The notes below the pieces were generated by a model that saw only the letters and a program-made list of their open reading frames with translations, was not told where the DNA came from and made no database searches. This document shows, piece by piece, positions 62,619 through 64,000 of a stretch of 64,000 nt of DNA (position 1 is the stretch's first letter; each line of letters starts with the position of its first letter). Source of the DNA: Clostridia bacterium (GTDB taxonomy: Bacteria; Bacillota; Clostridia; UBA1381; UBA9506); NCBI GenBank assembly GCA_017415145.1, contig JAFQJE010000007.1, positions 1 through 64,000 of the forward strand, given 5' to 3'. The position numbers and the translations under genes were made by a program.

Positions 62619-64000
62619 TTAAAGCTTATTTCTTATAATTTTACCGCTTGTTGTTTTTGGAAGTTCATCACGGAACTCAACAATTCTGGGATATTTGTAA
62701 GGAGCCGTGTGCTCTTTTACATAGGTCTGAATTTCTTTCTTTAATTCCTCTGAAGGCATGGTATCCTTGGTAAGCACAATACTTGCCTTAACAACCTGTC
62801 CACGAACAGGGTCAGGTGCTGCAGACACGCCACATTCCACAACGTAAGGAAGCTCCATAATAACACTTTCAATTTCGAAAGGTCCGATTCTGTAGCCTGA
62901 TGACTTGATAACGTCATCAACTCTACCTACATAGTAATAGAATCCATCCTCATCACGATAGGCAACATCGCCTGTATGGTACATTCCATCATGCCAAACC
63001 GATTTTGTTTTTTCTTCGTCTTTATAGTAACCCTTAAATAATCCGCAGGGAACTTTTTTGTCTGTACGGATAACAATTTCACCGTTTTCACCTGTTTTAA
63101 CAGGATTGCCGTCAGCATCAACCAAATCTACATCATAAAGTGGAACAGGTTTACCCATAGCACCAAGTTTAAATGTATCGCCGCAAAGGTGACCGATTAC
63201 GCAGGTGGTTTCTGTCTGACCGAAGCCTTCCATAATACGGAGTCCCAATTGTGACTCAATCTGACGGAATACTTCAGGATTAAGTGCCTCGCCTGCCGTT
63301 GTTGTGTGCTGAACTGATGACATATCGTACTTTGTAATGTCCTCTTTTATGAGCATACGATACATGGTCGGCGGTGCACAGAAGGTTGTGATTTTGTATT
63401 TTGCAAACATAGGTAATATGTCTGCCGCATCAAACTTGTCAAAATCATATACGAATATTGCTGCCTCACATAACCACTGACCATAAATCTTACCCCAGGC
63501 AGCTTTTGCCCAGCCTGAGTCTGAGATTGTAAGGTGCAGACCTTCGGGGTCAACGCAGTGCCAGTAGTTCGCTGTGTGGAAATGTCCCAAGGGATATTTA
63601 TAGCTGTGAAGTGCCATTTTGGGATTGCCTGTTGTACCTGATGTGAAGTACATAAGCATATCATCGCCACCACAGGGAGCATCTTCGCGTCGCTCATATA
63701 CATCAGAAAATCTCTTAACCTCTTCGTCAAGATTTCTCCAGCCAGTGCGCTCACCATTTGCAATAAGCTTGTGCTTTAAGGTATCAATACCCTTTGCGCC
63801 CTCGTCTGCCTCTTCACACATTACGCCCTGAGCACTGCAGATTATTGCACTTACTTCTGCCGCTTCAAAGCGGTACTTGTAGTCATGAGCCTTTAAGAGG
63901 TTTGAAGCAGGGATTGCAACTGCACCAATCTTGTGAAGTGCTAAGAGTGATATCCAGAACTGGTAGTTACGGCGGAGAACAAGCATAACCTTGTCACCAC
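62619..64000 (-). CDS. AMP-forming acyl-CoA synthetase (5' end beyond window)
   Basis: The last ~460 residues of an acyl-CoA synthetase of the medium-chain/acetate type are present. MYFTSGTTGNPKMALHSYK is the P-loop motif, GFGQTETTCVIG the A5 motif, YHTGDVAYRDEDGFYYYVGRVDDVIKSSGYRIGPFEIE the hinge, and LPKTTSGKIIRNKL the catalytic Lys near the C-terminus. The frame continues to the window edge (GDKVMLVLRRN), so the N-terminus is missing. It is convergent with the ior cluster and may act on related acids. Confidence 0.9.
   Translation of the reverse strand, partial: GDKVMLVLRRNYQFWISLLALHKIGAVAIPASNLLKAHDYKYRFEAAEVSAIICSAQGVMCEEADEGAKGIDTLKHKLIANGERTGWRNLDEEVKRFSDVYERREDAPCGGDDMLMYFTSGTTGNPKMALHSYKYPLGHFHTANYWHCVDPEGLHLTISDSGWAKAAWGKIYGQWLCEAAIFVYDFDKFDAADILPMFAKYKITTFCAPPTMYRMLIKEDITKYDMSSVQHTTTAGEALNPEVFRQIESQLGLRIMEGFGQTETTCVIGHLCGDTFKLGAMGKPVPLYDVDLVDADGNPVKTGENGEIVIRTDKKVPCGLFKGYYKDEEKTKSVWHDGMYHTGDVAYRDEDGFYYYVGRVDDVIKSSGYRIGPFEIESVIMELPYVVECGVSAAPDPVRGQVVKASIVLTKDTMPSEELKKEIQTYVKEHTAPYKYPRIVEFRDELPKTTSGKIIRNKL

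Overview
The window is low-GC DNA from a Clostridia-class Firmicute, probably an anaerobic gut species. The evidence is a complete Spo0A, a GerS-like germination lipoprotein beside alr, the alr-ndoAI-ndoA order, a dnaG-rpoD operon with a sigma-H-type promoter, a Tyr T-box, ferredoxin-linked IorAB, frequent TTG/GTG starts and strong Shine-Dalgarno sites. Most of it is housekeeping genes in short operons with consensus TTGACA-N17-TATAAT promoters and hairpin terminators.

Layout. 1-0.4 kb: a truncated phage structural gene runs into rpmF. 0.3-3.8 kb (minus): rpmF-yceD, rpmB, serC-serA. 4-7.8 kb (plus): uppP, dnaG-rpoD. 7.8-11 kb: spo0A between two unusual structured non-coding elements, then a PIG-L deacetylase with a NagB-like sugar isomerase. 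11.1-19.2 kb (minus): an accessory locus. It holds a tyrosine recombinase, an invertible promoter segment, a small membrane protein, a TetR regulator, an 1100-residue secreted beta-helix protein, a 59-residue peptide, a membrane protein, a stalk-domain protein and an HprK-like kinase fused to an S26-type peptidase. 19.2-25.6 kb (minus): tgt-cysE-cysS-mrnC-yitT-tktN-tktC. 25.7-29.4 kb: lipoprotein, Crh-like HPr, SpoIIQ-like M23 protein, M14 peptidase, PAP2 and a COG2426 membrane protein. 29.5-33.6 kb (plus): nnr, gerS-like, alr, ndoAI, ndoA. 33.9-37.2 kb (minus): hom-thrB-lysC. 37.4-46.5 kb: a Cys-rich protein, PPTase, RNA methyltransferase, flavin reductase, UPF0340, malic enzyme and secA-prfB. 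46.7-47.5 kb: two tRNA-Ser genes and tRNA debris. 47.8-51.7 kb: an EF-G/TetM-like GTPase fused to a NYN nuclease, and a CofE-like ligase. 51.9-54.4 kb (minus): gtrB-gtrA-SLC13. 54.6-62.6 kb (plus): a Tyr T-box, an SSS transporter, an acyl-CoA ligase, iorA, iorB, paaK and an ACT protein, which read as uptake and oxidation of aromatic amino acids. The window ends inside a second acyl-CoA ligase.

Three things stand out. (1) An invertible promoter at 17997-18290 has 22-bp perfect inverted repeats, sits beside its likely recombinase, and carries a UUCG-loop terminator that would stop transcription in the present, apparently OFF, orientation; the surface-protein/peptide/kinase-peptidase locus lies on the ON side. 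(2) A roughly 200-nt multi-stem element occurs four times (7773, 33693, 51704, 56552), each time within 0-3 nt of a stop codon. The stems are conserved while their sequences change together on both sides. (3) A roughly 310-nt nested-stem element lies directly downstream of spo0A. I cannot name (2) or (3) from memory; homology and covariance searches would settle whether they are new.
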